64,000 nt of DNA from Muricea muricata (taxonomy: Eukaryota; Cnidaria; Anthozoa; Malacalcyonacea; Plexauridae), in assembly GCA_963855995.1 (NCBI GenBank), contig OY979720.1:17380430-17444429 (forward strand), read 5' to 3'. Below, in pieces: positions 1 through 17,200 of the stretch. Position 1 is the stretch's first letter. Each line of letters opens with the position of its first letter. The position numbers and the translations under genes were made by a program. The notes beneath the pieces were generated by a model. The model did not search any database, was not told the origin of the DNA, and was given only the letters and a program-made list of their open reading frames with translations.

Positions 1-746
1 ATTTTTGCGCAATTAATTTCGACGGGAAATTAGATTTTGTTTCACATCAACTTCTGTCAAATTGCAAGAATGCAATGATGCTAGTTTGAATTTCAATAGG
101 TTTGGGGTTTTTTTACTCGCCCTGTACTGTGTATTAAGTCACGATCTGTGCTCAGTAACAAGAAGGAACGCAAGTGACAAGAAGGAATGGCAAATTTGGA
201 ATGATCAGTTGCGAAGCCATACGACCAATAGGCGCCTCAATAAAGTTTTGAATTACACAACACTTTTTAACTTTGTGGCTTGTTATACTTGCAAACGCTT
301 TATTTTAAAACAGTCTATATCAGTGTATCACAAATGTTTTTTAAATTGGCATATAGGCAATGACACTAGGAATATTGAAGAAATGAAAAGATATAAAGAG
401 ATAAAAAGTGATTTTGAACTGGAAAATGTCAAATTTGGTATGGGTTTTGCCAGTTACAGAACATGTTTAGAGTTTGAGAATATCACTATCCGATGAGCAG
501 CGCTATATACCTTTCGTACAACCTGCCCCAGATCCTGACCTACCAGTCCTTAGCCTCTCAAAGTTTCTCTAGTAGAAAACCAAAGAATCGGAAACCCATC
601 TCCTGGGTTTTTGGTCTTTAAGCTTTACCTATAACAGTGCCTTAAAAAGCATCTAGGGAATAATCCCCGACATCTCGAGTCTTAGAATTGTCAATATATG
701 TAGTTGAGTTTATTCGAATGACATCTTCATTCACATTTCATCATAG
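1..746. other. Sequence upstream of the first recognisable PANK exon
   Basis: No exon, RNA or mobile element can be supported here. A 144-codon open frame runs from 62 to 496 on the + strand. It has no domain I recognise and AT-driven composition, and it does not lead in phase into the PANK exon at 747, so I do not call it a gene. The 5' exon or exons of PANK, which in animals encode a variable N-terminus, should lie here or left of the window. I could not find a convincing start codon plus donor. Confidence 0.5.
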
Positions 747-3580
747 GAAAAACATTGCCTTGGGTTGGCATTGATATTGGTGGAACTTTAGCGAAAGTCG
801 CGTATTTTGAATACTACGAAAACGGTGATAACATGAAGCAGCTAGGAAATGGTCACACCGCTGTGCAGGACTTCATCAAATCTGCTTATCAGTACGGCTC
901 AGATGGAGAACGGGATGCCAGACTCGAAATCCAAGATGTCCAGTTGGGAACAAGAAAAGGAAATTTGCATTTTATCCGCTTTCCTACGTCCAGGATGGAT
1001 GCGTTCTTTGAACTTGCGGAAGAGATGAGAGCGGAAGAATTTTTACAAAAAAAAGTGTATGCTACCGGTGGTGGAGGATATAAATTTGAAAAAGAGTTTA
1101 AAGAGGTAGGCCTATCCCGCACCCCCTCACCCACCTACTTCATCAGTTTTGTGGGAAAACAGAAATCTTGGAAAACGAAGGATCCCATTGGATCATTCGT
1201 CGTGCCAAGCGCCCTTGGCTGCGGTGACGACTATATGATTGTTCTATAGTTTTTTTTAGGGAGTTTAGGGATTTAGAAAGCTTTGGAATCCCTTTGAATT
1301 TTTGGTTGCAGAATCGTTTGTGCTTTCTTTGTATATCAAACAGCGGTAAATGGTTTAAAACTAAGTGTTTGAACTTTTTTTATAATTTTTAAGGTCCTGG
1401 ATCTTCAACTGGTGAAATGTGACGAACTCCATTGTCTCATTCAAGGAATTCATTTCATAGACGCGAACTTTGTCGGCGAATGTTATTACCTAAAATTCTC
1501 CGACGATTCTGCCAAACCGGAAAAGATAACGTACGATTTCCAGTCAGCGTGTCCGTATCCATTTATTGTGGTTAATGTTGGCTCTGGCGTCAGCATCATG
1601 GCTGTGCGTTCTTCGAGCGAATTTGACAGAATCACGGGATCAGCGTAAGTAGTATATCAATTGAAGGAACATCGAATCTTTGGGACCCAGGAGAATAGAC
1701 CTTGACAATGTGGCCATGATTTTTGAGTATTTTTCTGAAAAAAGGAATGTTTAACTGGGATAGTCTACTAGTAATTTTGATTATTTTTTAACGATGCGCT
1801 TCTTTAGAGAATGCCTTTCGGCACTTTGGAATTTTAGCAAAAAACAGTGACGTTTTGGGAAAACGACTTCAATAGTGTAAAATTACAAAGTTTGTTTCCA
1901 AGCTCGTTTCGACTATTGATGATAGCTTGGTTCCAGTTTCGGTGCTGCTCCCGCGGGATGTTGTTGGTGATCATCGAAAGTCAATGAAGAATTGATTTTT
2001 TTTCCAGATAAACAAAAGAAAGTTCATGAATGATTTTACGCTACTAAAATAAGCCTCAAACAGTTATTACTATAATCGAACACAACTAAGCATAGCTCGT
2101 TTTTTTGTTGGACAGTCAACCGTAAACTCTCTATAGTGTCTCTATTAAAGGGTCCACGCCCAACAAGATTCAAAAAGGTACCCCTTTCTTATTTTCGGAT
2201 ATTCATTTGATTGCAGTCTAGGCGGAGGTACATTCGTTGGTTTAAGTTGCCTTCTTACTGGATGTGAGACGTTCGAGGAAGCTCTGGAGCTCGCTGCAAA
2301 CGGAGATAGTAAAACTGTGGACAAGCTCGTCAAAGATATTTATGGGGGAGACTACACCAGATTTGGACTGCCGGGAGATGTTGTCGCTAGCAGGTAGGTC
2401 GTTGTGCAGAAGACAAGGCAACAAGCGGGGAAAGTACTTTCTAAAGTTTGAGAAATAATTTGAAATGCAAATCCGATCAACGTTACTTTTCTGACGCTGA
2501 AACAAAGTTGATATTACTCTGTCAATCTCTGTTAGGATGTGATGGAGTTAATGCATTGATATTTTTTCGTTGACAGCTTTGGCTCAATGATACTTCCAGA
2601 AAAACGCGCCGATGCGAGGAAGGAAGATTTGGCGTGTGCAACGTTAATGATGATAACAAACAACATTGGATCTATTGCTAGGATGTGCGCCATTAATGAG
2701 GGAATAGATCGCGTCATATTTGCTGGAAATTTCTTGCGTAAAAACGATCTGTCAATGAGCATGTTAGCACGTGCGATGGACTTCTGGTCCAAAGGAACCA
2801 TGAAAGCGATATTCTTAGAACATGAGGTATTAGAAATGAATTTTGGGGGGCTATATATGCATGTTGTGTCATAACATTTTCTTCTCTTCTGCTCAACCAT
2901 CTTTTTCTTCTTTCTGGTTCTTCATTCTTTTCTCTCTCTCCGTATTTCTTCTCTTTTTACTTTTCCAACTTTCTATTCCTCTCTATTCTTTCCTTCTTTC
3001 ACCATCCTTTCTATGGTTCTTCCATTCCTAATACAATCTCTTCTCCCCCTTTTCTCATTCTTTGTTTTTTTTTTCCTCAATTTCTGTTATTCCTTTCTAC
3101 TTTTCCTTCCTTACTACGGTATATCCTTTCTTTTACTCTATTCTTCTTTCTAACCATCCATCTAACTTTGTTTCTTCTTCAATTCACACTTCTTTCCTTT
3201 TTCTCTTTTTCTCTTTCTTTTCCTTTTTTCTCGTCTTCTTAGGATTAGTTCTCCATTCCGTTCCAATTCGTTTCAAATGGTTCTACATTCGTTGTTAATT
3301 GCAATTTTAATGTAGACCAGACGTTTTCTGAATAAATATATTTGCTATTTACAAACTTTCGGCTACAAGTCTTTGTTTGCATTGTATATCTATCCTACAG
3401 GTTAGTAACCGAAAGCTTGTAAATTTATATTGTATCTTTATGTTTAGTATGGAAACGTCTCATCATTTTCATTAGGTCGATTCATGGATGTGCAATTCAT
3501 TGATTTTGCTTTTCATTCAGGGCTATTTTGGTGCGGTTGGAGCCTTGCTTGAGTCACTAAATGACCTCGCGCCATCCTAA
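747..3580 (+). CDS. PANK: Pantothenate kinase (type II, animal PANK1/2/3 type), 5'-incomplete, 5 exons
   Basis: The enzyme phosphorylates pantothenate with ATP, the first and rate-limiting step of coenzyme A synthesis. I read exons 747-1105, 1394-1644, 2217-2393, 2577-2826 and 3521-3580 (TAA), all bounded by AG/GT and all phase-compatible, giving about 305 codons. Family signatures appear in order: the N-terminal phosphate loop [35 protein letters not shown], which holds the Glu expected to be the catalytic base; [17 protein letters not shown] split across introns; [13 protein letters not shown]; and a terminal [11 protein letters not shown]. Animal PANK cores run about 350 residues, so only the variable N-terminus is missing. 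Acetyl-CoA feedback is typical of the family and is inferred here. The next gene, ARP1, starts 1.5 kb downstream on the same strand. An AATAAA at 4086 may be the polyadenylation signal. The paralogue (1, 2 or 3) cannot be assigned. Confidence 0.95.
2876..3260 (+). repeat. Long polypyrimidine (C/T) tract in PANK intron 4
   Basis: For almost 400 bases the + strand is dominated by C and T (irregular TTCTTCTC and CTTTCT runs), between PANK exons 4 and 5. It creates spurious open frames rich in Phe, Ser and Leu. Such asymmetric tracts can adopt triplex (H-DNA) structure in principle. Nothing in the sequence shows a function. Confidence 0.7.
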
Positions 3581-4085
3581 ATCTGGCTGGCATTAGTTTC
3601 ATACATAAGTCGCTACTTACTACGCAAAAATGGAACACGGATGATTTATTGCTACATCGAGGGGTGCTTTTGAGCTCAAAATTCCTTTTGCTGTTGGTAG
3701 GACAATACAAGACAGATTCGACGGGAAATTCTGGTCGAAGAATTCCGGACGATTAATTTTCTACTTCAATCAGATTTGCGCACGATAACGGAAAGAAATA
3801 TTTTAATATATAGTGGACAAAATCCAACTTCTATAATCTAATTTTGTGATTACGACCGACAGTCAGTGAGAGCACTTACGTAATATATAGCCGAATATTC
3901 AGTTGGGAAATAATTTTAAAGGGAATCTAAGGGAAGTTTTATTGGAATAGTAAGAGAAATTTTGCGATCTAGTTTACAGATTGATTTGACATGTATGGTT
4001 CGGAAATTTTCAAAATATAGAGCGCTTATATTTTATATCATGAACCCAATGTGACACCAATTGTGTGTTGTGTATAATGTTTGGT

Positions 4086-4091
4086 AATAAA
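4086..4091 (+). terminator. Candidate PANK polyadenylation signal AATAAA
   Basis: A canonical AATAAA lies about 500 bases after the PANK stop and before any downstream gene start. An earlier AATAAA near 3333 lies inside intron 4 and would truncate the message. The assignment rests on the hexamer alone. Confidence 0.4.
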
Positions 4092-4213
4092 TAGATATGA
4101 CTTGTTGGAAATGGGTTGTAAGTTGTAACATATGTAATAGTGCGATTGAAGTAGATAAACAGAAAAATATTTCGTGCACTTAAATTGGATAAAACTCGCT
4201 ACCAATCCCAGTT

Positions 4214-4285
4214 AGCTCGATAGCTCAATTGGTGGAGCGGCGGTCTAGAAACCCGAAGATGCGTGTTCGAATCCTGCTCGAGACA
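4214..4285 (+). repeat. tRNA-like sequence, probably the head of a tRNA-derived SINE
   Basis: A box A (TAGCTCAATTGG, from 4221) and box B (GTTCGAATCC, from 4265) are spaced as in a tRNA. The D-arm can pair, and CTCGA near the 5' end pairs with TCGAG at the 3' end. The outer acceptor pairs are mismatched, the anticodon and T stems each contain mismatches, and a T-rich tail follows. That fits a SINE head or tRNA pseudogene better than a working tRNA. The nominal anticodon would be AGA, but I do not assign an amino acid. Confidence 0.6.
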
Positions 4286-4643
4286 ACGAATTTTTTTGTT
4301 GTTCTCTGCAGTATCAGATTAATATGAATCGTGATTAAAGTAGCTTAGCTGATTATTTTAACTACTTTGATCGACAGTGCGAAAGTGAGCTGTCGACGGC
4401 TTGTCGACAGAGGTGTAAACAGTTTTTTAAAAAACCTACAAAAACTTGAGCTCGAACTTGACCTACTGGTCTCTCTTCATTTTTTATCCATTAGATCAAG
4501 GATGAATGGTCCAACACGATCGCTCGTGCATGTTGTAAGTCTTGCCTATCAGTATATTACAAATGCACAGCAAAAGGTAAACAACTTTTGAAGATTTTGA
4601 TGAGAACAGGACTGAACAATGTTCTGCTGTTAGCATTTTTCAT

Positions 4644-4781
4644 AATAGACCTTTGAAGTGCTTACGTCACGCGATTTTCAATGCATGTAAATACAAGGTA
4701 AATTTTTCTCACATGTTTCCCACATTGCATTGCAATTTATTGTTAAACTCTGGCGTGACGTAAGCACCTCTAACGTCTATT
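4644..4781. mobile_element. 138-bp MITE with ~29-bp terminal inverted repeats
   Basis: The left end AATAGACCTTTGAAGTGCTT is matched by the reverse complement of the right end, and both arms continue through TTACGTCACGC. No open frame lies inside. It sits between PANK and ARP1, ending 329 bases before the ARP1 start codon, so it could overlap the ARP1 promoter. The arms contain TGACGTAA/TTACGTCA, a CRE/ATF-like palindrome, which I note only as a motif. The superfamily cannot be assigned. Confidence 0.75.
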
Positions 4782-5110
4782 GCGAACGATACTGTTCAAA
4801 ATTTGTTCATCATTCGTTATTCATTTGTTTAACAGAAATAGTATAGGCCGCGCCCTCTCCTATGTCCTCCCCTCCCCCTTCCAACAAGGTTGCAGAAATT
4901 GGAAAAGGAAATTAATGGGCAACAAAAGTGGATACGAGTACGATTCTATGTACGTTGTACGTACCTATTTTACACATTCTGAAACACGATGATTGGTAGC
5001 AGCGGTGTTTCCAAAGAAAACACGCCCCTTCTTTTCTGAATTTCTAATCGTCTGGCGGATTATTTGCTTTGTAATAAAGAACAAATTTCGAAGTAGAACA
5101 ATCCGAAATT

Positions 5111-9852
<4,742 letters not shown>

Positions 9853-9860
9853 GAATTAAT

Positions 9861-9866
9861 AATAAA
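9861..9866 (+). terminator. ARP1 polyadenylation signal AATAAA
   Basis: The hexamer begins only nine bases after the ARP1 stop codon, which would give a very short 3' UTR. It is retained at 61268 in the duplicated copy. Confidence 0.5.
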
Positions 9867-11204
9867 TTATAAGCAGAGGTATAAGAGATCCCCCCTTAGA
9901 TCCGAATATATCACCGGGGAAGCAAAGCTAACAAAATACACTCGCTTATACGGGCCTGGGCCACTGATCTGACGAGGTGCAAGTGCATGAAGGCCATTGT
10001 GCATAAGGAGAGCCGGCCGCCTATATGTTTTGAAAAGATATCCTGTACTGTATCTCAGATCAGTCGCCTGGTCGCCTTTAGTGCGCGAATGAGTGTTTTC
10101 TGCTAATGAGAAAGAAATGAAAAAAACCCAACGAATCCTACCACTCTCTTAATTCAAACGATTGAAAATTCAATTCTTTTTGGGATTGTTTTTAGGGATC
10201 GTACGTTTTCTATTGAAAAGTAGTCTAATTGAGTGACATATTTTAATCGATTGGAACACTGGAAGAGTATCCCTCAATCTATATTCAATTTCTTGGATTA
10301 AAAAATAGTCTGTAGATTGAAAAATTCTTCAAACTTTTGAAAGATTGAAAAACCCCCTCAAACCAATCTTTTAAATTAAGAGAACATAGTGCAACCATAA
10401 TTTTTGCTAGGGTGTTACTTTTTGTTTTCAAACCTTGCATCTTATTTCGGTTCCTCTCATTAGCATTGCTAACATGAATTTCTTACTCGTATTAACTCTC
10501 GTCAAATGTTTACACCAGTCAAAGCTCATGTATTGGACTATTTTACTGTACATGATAGCTGGAGAATTTGCCTCATTATCTCTGAAGCAAAGAGTCAAAT
10601 GTTGCTGGCACTATTTTCTCGTGTTTCATCGTTGGTTCTCTCTCTATCGAATTAGGAAATGGGTAAATTCGAATCAGTCGGTTATTCGTTCATCTCACGA
10701 GTGTATCGCCTTAATTCGCATCATAAATTTTGGACTGGAATGACAGAAAGGAACATTTGTGATGGCAACATGAATGAAACAACCAGTCGCTTTGATGAGT
10801 TCACAACATTCAGTTTAATTGAAAATACTTTCTCCTCTTTTGACTTGAGTTTAAGATGTTTAGGCGTGACGTAAAGTAATAGCGATTCTGATGTATATAT
10901 GTATTGTGATTAGTAAATGTATTTTAACGATACTCTTGTCGTAGTGGTTGACCGAGTGATAATGACAGGGGCGTGGCTAAGAAGGGAGGGAGGCGGTGGC
11001 ACCTCAATTGTCTTCAAAACCGTACTTGTAAAAAGTTCAAACCCGCTGAAATGTTGAAGGGGGGGAGACTGGGGCAAGTCGTGTTGCGTTGTTATCGGTA
11101 TAATACTTTTCAACTCCATCGGCATCGCCCTTCCGAAAGCCATTACCGGGAAATTGTCCAGGGAAAATTCCCCGGTAACTCGGGCACGTGTGATGTAATT
11201 CAAG
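9867..11204. other. ARP1-KANSL3 intergenic region
   Basis: I see no gene or clear repeat. Open frames near 10435-10874 lack recognisable content. The same region in the duplicate (61274-62583) matches closely. That copy carries a tandem duplication of about 30 bases at 62322-62381, where this copy has the unit once near 10951-10982. The last few hundred bases presumably hold the KANSL3 promoter. Confidence 0.5.
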
Positions 11205-11212
11205 ATGGCGGT
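11200..11212 (+). promoter_or_regulatory. YY1-like motif overlapping the KANSL3 start codon
   Basis: The KANSL3 start sits inside CAAGATGGCGG, which matches the vertebrate YY1 consensus (AAnATGGCG). In mammals this motif often lies at transcription starts of housekeeping genes and sometimes over the start codon. The same bases give a strong Kozak context (A at -3, G at +4). The motif is preserved in the copy at 62579-62591. Binding is inferred from the motif alone. Confidence 0.4.
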
Positions 11213-14200
11213 CGTTTCGTCTTCGATTTCAAGTATGGGGGAAGATTACGTTTTACCAAGCACAAACAGCTCGAAACCTTATCAATACCTAGTTGAGATG
11301 ATCGGCCTCGATCACAACTACTGTAGGCCGTGGTCGGAGCGGGAAAAAATACCTCATGCTAGGCCTGCTAAAGACCTATTTTCGCCAGTAGCCGAAAAGG
11401 ACAGCGAGCCGCCAAAAGAGACTGAAGTGAGCAAAACAAACGAGGAGGACGAGCTTATTGATGTCGATACGGTAGAAGAAGCACCCCTTCATGGCCCGGC
11501 TGCTATAAATATGCAATACGATGTAATGAAGTCTAAAATTGTGATGTCAGAATGTGAGAAATATGTAAGCAGTGCTTCGAGTAAGAAAACACCGGATACA
11601 TGGGAAGAACTCATTTGCAGGTATGCAAGCTTGGGAAAGATTTGGATTGAGTCAAGGACAGAAACAATTTACCCATTCTATGCCACTTATGGGGGTTCCC
11701 CCTAAGGTTATTGTTCTCACCACCAATGGTAACAAGCCTCACTTTCATGCAAAAACTTTTTCAGTGAGGACCTCGTGTCTGTAATTTACCAACTAACCAA
11801 CTTTGTTCTTTGTGTAATCACTTTGACTGCAATCCTTCTTGCCAAAAATCGTGATTATGCAACAAAAGAAGTGAGTCTGTTTAAATTACGTACGCCTACA
11901 GACACATGTGCTCTGTGCTAGATGGCCGTGTCGAAATAACTGGCTCTACTTTAGTTTACTTACTAGTATTTGGCACAAATGTCTGGCGTGGAAGATCCAT
12001 GCCAGAGGGGGTGAAAAATACCCTTAGGGAAAACTTGCAAAGCAGGTCGTCAAAAACGGATTTTGTTCTCCAATTTGTGGAATTGTCCCACAATTGCTTC
12101 AGCCCTACCCAATTGTGGACATGTTGGATGACTAGGCATTTGGTGGATGAAGTCTATTAGTTGACAGTTGTTATGTGGTATTGTACGCTGTGGTATTTTC
12201 TGTGTACTCAGGGTCAAGCACGGGTGGTACAACATGGGTGGCACAGGGGGTTAGCTTGTTGTGTCTCTCACTGCTAAAAGCCTAGTCAGGTGTATTGTTT
12301 CATTTGAGTTGAGTTGTTGATCTTGCCTCTGGCGTGAGGTTTTTCCTGGGTTTTCACTTTTTCTCCCTCTCTAAAATTAGCCAGCACATGTAGGTGGAAT
12401 ATCAAGATAGTCAGGTGCAATTGAGGCTATGTCTTGTCTGTCCACTCATTGAAAATATATCAGTGATTACGATAAAAGTTGTCTGAAATTCACATGTTGT
12501 CTCGAAATAACTTAAAGCTTCATTCAAATGTTCTGGACTGTAAATTTGGGCTTGGAGCAATGATCAAGCCTAAATTTACAAAGTTTTCAAAGTCGTATCT
12601 ATGGTATCTGGGTCAATTTTGATAACTAAATAGCACAAACATATTAAAATTCCTCACTGTCTGTTAAACATTTTCTTAGAACTGGCTGGACAACACAGCA
12701 GAATGTCTTATTTGATAAGATACTGAAGATTGTCTCTGCATATCGTCTAGCGTGGCTCACATACCAGGGGGTAATTATTAGCATGGACATCAATATGTTA
12801 ATTTCTGTCCGTCTTTTGTTCTTCATTGCATTTGACAAAGAAGAGTTTAACTTATACAAAAGGTAATCTTCAGTGATTTTTGCATGCGTTCTATTCATCA
12901 TGATTTGCCACTCGACAAGTACTTTAAACAGAAGCATTCACCTCCTGGAAATATTAAAAAATCATGTTTTCCAGGGGGGATTGCGGCTCTTGTTTAGGGC
13001 ACTTGTTGAGTATGAATTATGACAAATAGTGCTTGCATGAAAGTCAATGAAGATAGCCTGCTGTGCTACTGCAATTTGCATCCAATCACTAAGCGCAAAC
13101 ATTTTCGCGGTGTTTTCCTACGTTTGTAATGTTCAACGCCATTTAGATGCAAAACCTGATGGTTCTGTAACTGCAACTGTCATGTTATCTCACATTTTGA
13201 TGCATGTTTTATCGATTTTTATTATTTTAAAACCCAACTGCACAGGATTGTGTAGGATTTGAAATGATGCAAAAACTTGTAAATAACTATTTCTGTTGGG
13301 AGTTTTTTTTACTTATAGAAGTATGGTATTGTATTTTAGACTACTAATGAACCAATCCTCAGAAGAATTGCTGTTGATAAAGCCACGAAAAGAGTGAGGC
13401 AAATTTTGAGCAGAATTGAGTGGGTAAATATCAAATTCAGTTTGTTTACAAGTGTAAAATTCATTAAAGTGTACAGTACGTACAGTAGGTCAGAGAGAAA
13501 TAGCATCACACATTAATAAATATCTGTATTAGCATTATTAAAATGGCGATAAAACCAGCATACTAAGAATTTTCATGTACTTAAAGCAGTGAGAAACCAT
13601 TACCAGCAGACAATTTAATAAAATATAAGAAAAAACATGCTTTAAAGTGAACTCAAGATTTGAGCTTTTAAGACAAGACAACAATGAATTTTGTGGTGAT
13701 ATTTCGATATTCAAAGTCATTGTCAAAGTTGTGGACAATAGAGTCGAAATATCACCTCAAAATTGTTGTCTTGTTTTAGAAGCTCAAATTTTTTAGTTTA
13801 CAAGATGTTATTCTTTGGAGTATGTTTTTTTTCCTATATTAAAGCTGTGACTTCTTTAAGTGCCTGAAAAGGAACTTAAATTAACACCAAGTGCCCCTGT
13901 ATTTTTTCCTGTTCGTAGTATGTTAGGCCCAAACTGATCTGGATTGCTTGCTGAAGATCAATTTAGTGGTATATTTAATGTTTTTTTTACATATTTGCAT
14001 GTCCTAATGTAGGATACAAAGCTGACGTCTTGGTTGCACAGTTCAATGGTGGATGGTTTGAGTATTCCATTGTTGGCATGCTACTTGGATATTGTGCAAA
14101 CGCTACGGTCAAAGGTTGGGAATTAAAGCATTGTTTGCCATGTGTTTGGCACACTGAACTTTCTAACAGGATCTCTCACTGCCTGAAATAGTAAAACAAA

Positions 14201-17200
14201 ATTTGACGACTCAAGTGAAAGAAACTTGATTATTCCAAGTGTTTTTTAGGGAAATTCAAGACTGTAGAATGGCTCAATCTGGAAATGAATTTTTCAAACT
14301 CGATCTTTTTGGCAAAACAATATTCACAGTGCAAATAAAGTTGTTTTAGTGTAATTCACGACGGGCAGAAATTACTTTTCAACTCAAAACTTGAGAATTA
14401 CGAAAAAAGTGACTGGAAACGACATTTCACATTGCAAGAAAAACTACACATTGTAATATGCTGACTTTTACGTGATATGCATGCACTTCATTATGTATGG
14501 GCGTTTAAATAGCTAGTTAATTATATTCAATAAATTATTGTACAACTGCGACGTATACTGTAAACATTACACACATTATAGTGATAGTTGTATACGATGA
14601 CCAGAACTCGCTCTTTTCATTTCAAACAATATCTTCTGTCTCAACTACGTGTAGCGGGCAGCCACTTCAGACCAGCTGCAGTTCAAACATGAACTCACTC
14701 TTCTGTCTGCAAACCCCCTGCAAACCTCCTGGATTAGTACATTCATTTGTTATTTTGTGCAACTTCACAGGTTCCCGCGTTAGTTGACAAGATGATTGCT
14801 GGTGGAACAACGAATCGTCGCGTCTCTTCTGGCGCGACTGACAATTTAACAGCATTGATGAAGCGACCGTGGGAGGCAACCGTCGCCCTCACATCATTTC
14901 AGAGACCTGTAAGTTTACAAACTAAGGGGTTTTTTACCTTTATATATGTGGCATTGCAGCAAGAGCAGAAAAATAGGCTACCACTGTATTGAGGCTAATG
15001 GTTTACCAAGTACTAAATTTTGTAGTCGCCAGCTGTCTATCAAAAAGATTTAAGAAAACTTTCACATAACTGTTATTGTATGAGTTGAGATCCATTTAAC
15101 CAGTAATTACTTTTGTTATTTTTCTTCTTGTAACAGCGGAAAATTACTGGTACCCCATTGCTGTTGATTGTACCTAGTGGACCAACCACCAGTGCTTCTG
15201 GTAACTCGACCAAAAGGTCCCGTTTCTGGCACCATCATCTTTCGCACTTTGGGAAAGTGATTCCAGTCACCATGCATCTCAGTAATAGTGGCAGAGGCGT
15301 TTCTATTGGTCAGTGCCTTGATCACATGATCGGTGCTGTGCAAGCAAAAGTACTTGAGGTGACTAGATTCATTCATAGTCCATCTTTTGTCCCATCCTAT
15401 GCAGCCAGTAATGCGCAAGTTGCGGCAGATCTGCTGTAGGCTTATTGTTTTGCAAATTGCAGTCACCAACGCGATGATATGAGGGTGCGTTTGGCTTGTT
15501 TCGACTTGATGACAACAAGCCTGCTGCAAGTTATCAGCAGGTTTGATGCGAGTTAATTGTCAAGAAATTTTTTCCAAAGGTTTGATGTGAGTTGTTTCAA
15601 CAACTCTCGAACTAACTTTGCTAGTGTACCTAGGCAGTACAGTTAAGTTTTGCTGCCAAAAAAATTGAGATAAAGAAATAGAGATATTCGAGATAAAGGC
15701 TCTTCGTCGGTCGTTTAATTTTCACATGATTGGTTTAGGTAGTGAGCGAACCTGTACCTTTTGCGTACTTATTAACTTGCAACAAGTCTACAAATATCAA
15801 GTTATATCAAGTTTGTTTTCCACAGACTTGATGTGACTTGATGAAGTGGCTGGACAGGCTTCGTGTAACTTGCTGACAAACTTCCACCGTGCCGGTAAAT
15901 CTAGATTTGTACCTCAGTGAAATAATGTAGTGTTTTACATTGAGGGAATCAGTTCCCAGGTTCCGTGCCTCCTCTCTTCTCTATCATACTGTGCATGATG
16001 TCAGTTGTTTGTAAGCTGAACATGCTCGCTTTCTTTTAGTTGAAAAATCACTTTCCCAACCGTCCAGTTGTTCTCATTGGTTGGGCGACTGGTGCTTTGG
16101 TATCCTTTCAAGTACGTTTTTGTATAACCATTCAATTTAGTTACATTTTTTGTTGTAATTTTTTTAGTCTTCAAATTTTAAGCTTTGTTTTGTTAAAAGA
16201 TGCATGACTTGTTAAAAATGCCATCGATAATAATATGGTGTCTCTCAGGTGTCTCTAAAGGAATCTGTCTGTGCAGTTGTCTGTCTTGGTTTTCCTCTGC
16301 TGGGAGTGGAGGGAATACGAGGGGTAAGCGTATGGCAGTCTGTCTTTTTAAAGGAGGTAGAGGGAAGCGTTATACAGTGTTTGAAGTACAGTTAAAAGGA
16401 TACAGTTACTGCTCAAAAGTTTGAATACAAGTGTGAAATGTAATTTGATGTATTGCTAAAGTGATACCCATAGCTTTTTTTGGTTAGTCATCCTTTCATT
16501 GTTAAAAATTCTGACTTGCATCTTCTAAGGTCTTTGCACACTTGCAAATAGTACTGTCGAGTAGAACATGCATATAACATCAAAATCAGGGAAATGGATT
16601 GGCATAGTTGAGTAAGCAGATCAGCAGGTGTTTTGAGCAGTAACTGTAGGTTTAACAAAAAGTTGGCGTTGTTGACAAGTCTCTGTGTAAACATTAGCAG
16701 CTTTCGTGCAGATATGACGGCGAAATAAATGTTTTTAATTGTGCTTCGAAAATGTTTAGATCCCAAGAAAGGCAAAATAAGGCGTATTGGCATAAACTGC
16801 GCCTGTCGAATATTCAACTTTTGAACAAAGTTGCACCTTCGTAAAATTTGTATTTCATTTTATGTCAGCATGGTTTGTCTTCAGTTCAGCGCGACTGCAT
16901 GAGTCCTGTTGGCAGACTATAATGCATTGCTACATTTATTTATTTACTTAAATATCGGTTCAATATTCTTTCAATGTTAAGCGCGTTTTACCGTATCGTA
17001 GAGAAACGTAGCGTATCCTTTTGTGTCTATATCATTTGTTCTGCCCGAGTGTTCACAAAACAATGAAATATATACGTTACGTTTCGCTACAATATGGTTG
17101 AAGTGGAAAAAACAGGCATTAATCTTTGTATTGTGTGGATTTCTCAGGGCACTGGTGATCCGTTCCTTGACAGTAAAACGCCAACCATGTTCGTCTTTGG

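Noticed and set aside
62..496. 144-codon + strand ORF before PANK
   Set aside because: No recognised domain, AT-biased composition, stop at 494-496 and no phase-compatible splice into the exon at 747. Kept only as a note on the upstream region.
4214..4285. Functional tRNA gene
   Set aside because: Acceptor, anticodon and T stems contain mismatches. A SINE head or pseudogene fits better.
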